From contig CP084613.1 in NCBI GenBank assembly GCA_025917655.1, forward strand, positions 3,164,001 through 3,228,000: a stretch of DNA of 64,000 nucleotides, written 5' to 3'. Below are positions 63,301 to 64,000 of this stretch, one piece after another; the stretch's first letter is position 1; every line of letters starts with the position of its first letter. Origin of the DNA: Chlorella sorokiniana (taxonomy: Eukaryota > Chlorophyta > Trebouxiophyceae > Chlorellales > Chlorellaceae). The notes below the pieces were generated by a model. It was not told where the DNA came from. It did not search any database and worked only from the letters and a program-made list of their open reading frames with translations. The position numbers were made by a program, and so were the translations under genes.

Positions 63301-64000
63301 TCCAGCACCTGGGAGGAAAGCGCGGGGTGTGGGTGGGGTGGGTGGGTTGGGGGGGGTGGGAGCGAGAGGTTTGATAGAGGCTGAAGAGCCTTGAGCAGGG
63401 CAGCAACAGCACAGGGCAGGAGCTTGCGGCGGCGGCGGCAGCCCGGGTGGCGCTGCGGCGGCGCGGCCCAGCTGCAGGCTTGCCTGCAGGCAGGTGCGGG
63501 GTCCACCAGGCGGCGAGCCACCTCCTCCTCACAGATGCGCTGCAGCGACGGCACGCCGACGGAGCCGGGGCGGCGGCGCCCGAGCGCAGCCCGGCCGCAC
63601 CGGCGAGGCGCGCCCGGGGCTGGGGCTGTGCGCTGGGCTGGCTGCCCAGCCTGCAGCGTACGCCTCGGCCGCTGGCTCGCCGCGCGGCGTGCCCAGCAGC
63701 AGGCCAGCCTCCTCCCCGCCGTCCGCCGCCGCCAGCAGCCAGGCGTCCTCTTCCGCAGCCGTGGCGCCCGCAGCGGCGGGGCGCAGGGCGGGGGCAGCCG
63801 CCGCCTGCAGCCAGGGCACCGCAGCCATGCCCTCCAGCTGTGCCGCCGACCAGCGCTGCACCGCCAGAGAGTGCTTCTCGCCCACCGCCACCGCCACCGC
63901 ACGCTTCAGCCCCTCCACCCTGCAGGCACGGAAGGACAGGGAGGTGTTGTGTGGCGCGGGGCCCACAGACGCTGCCCGGTTGGCAACTGAGCAGCCGTTC
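60314..64000 (-). CDS. IBTK-like RCC1/BTB protein, C-terminal part, off right edge
   Basis: Resembles inhibitor of Bruton tyrosine kinase proteins: RCC1 repeats followed by BTB regions, often Cullin-3 adaptors for ubiquitination. Exons seen (minus): 63484..63919, 62140..63308, 61726..61959, 61176..61595, 60314..60979; the N-terminal half lies beyond 64000. Read in order: end of an RCC1 repeat (VAVAVGEKHSLAVQRW), BTB-type helix SLQRICEEEVARRLVD, then VLEYADVAGAELLRAYCLAV and ACNLDAVLLEAG. Next are a Lys/Leu helix LHKKLQQIEQLEARAAAG, RSASKRKGGLSMFLRGELDA, and three short motifs of the form S(L/F)xxI with Glu/Gln: TSLKEILSQEAAEQQ, PPSFRAIQQEQQAAA, RSLLSIQTEEEELAAL. The tail is Arg/Gly/Pro-rich. 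The intron before VLEYAD has a GC donor (63482-63483). Several frame breaks in G/C runs. The family call is moderate. Confidence 0.72.
61779..61806 (-). repeat. CAG repeat encoding poly-Gln
   Basis: Tandem CTG on the plus strand, giving about eight glutamines after SLKEILSQEAAEQQLQ in the IBTK-like protein. Confidence 0.75.
61996..62021. repeat. GT-rich microsatellite in IBTK-like intron
   Basis: GTGTGTGTATGTGTCTGTGTG on the plus strand; on the minus strand a CA-rich stretch in the intron between exons 62140..63308 and 61726..61959. Confidence 0.7.

Overview
This window is nuclear DNA from a GC-rich unicellular green alga, most likely a trebouxiophyte of the Chlorella/Micractinium type. The evidence is very high GC in third codon positions, genes broken into many short exons (often 100-250 bases) by introns of about 50-300 bases, plastid-targeted plant-type proteins (fibrillin, a lumenal pentapeptide protein, PAP phosphatase) and eukaryotic core proteins (SEC24, bystin, SKIP, Tudor-SN, mitochondrial processing peptidase). 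I see no bacterial operons, CRISPR arrays, rRNA genes or convincing tRNA genes.

Layout, left to right (strand): two tandem acyl-activating-enzyme genes of the plant AAE17/18 type (-; the first runs off the left edge); a peptidoglycan-binding-domain protein (-); allantoinase (+); SEC24 (-); membrane-anchored Nudix hydrolase (+); TAPT1/POD1 membrane protein (-); plastid fibrillin (+); a ZZ-finger/BLES03 protein (-); bystin/ENP1 (+); SKIP/SNW1 (-); YIPF1-type Yip1 protein (+); SAL1 nucleotidase (-); mitochondrial processing peptidase alpha (+); AtPH1-like protein (-); a small membrane protein (+); an unrecognised 138-residue protein (+); thylakoid lumen pentapeptide protein (-); an unrecognised acidic protein (+); a broken class V aminotransferase (-) next to a 220-base inverted repeat; a GT4 glycosyltransferase (-); Tudor-SN (+); and an IBTK-like RCC1/BTB protein (-; runs off the right edge). 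Strands alternate almost perfectly, giving divergent pairs with 200-450 bases between start codons and convergent pairs with 280-520 bases between stops.

The genes do not form one pathway. They are housekeeping functions: ER-to-Golgi traffic (SEC24, YIPF, TAPT1), ribosome biogenesis (bystin), splicing (SKIP), RNA handling (Tudor-SN), purine catabolism (allantoinase), sulfur/PAP turnover (SAL1), mitochondrial import (MPP) and plastid lipid and lumen proteins. The most notable observations are a 285-base near-identical tract, intron included, shared by the two otherwise diverged acyl-activating-enzyme genes; an unusually high share of GC-AG introns (13 seen); a long inverted repeat beside a gene remnant; a ZZ-BLES03 domain fusion; and many one-base losses in G/C runs that break reading frames in almost every long gene and look like assembly error.

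Exon borders were set by eye from protein similarity, phase and splice signals. Those in genes with broken frames are approximate.
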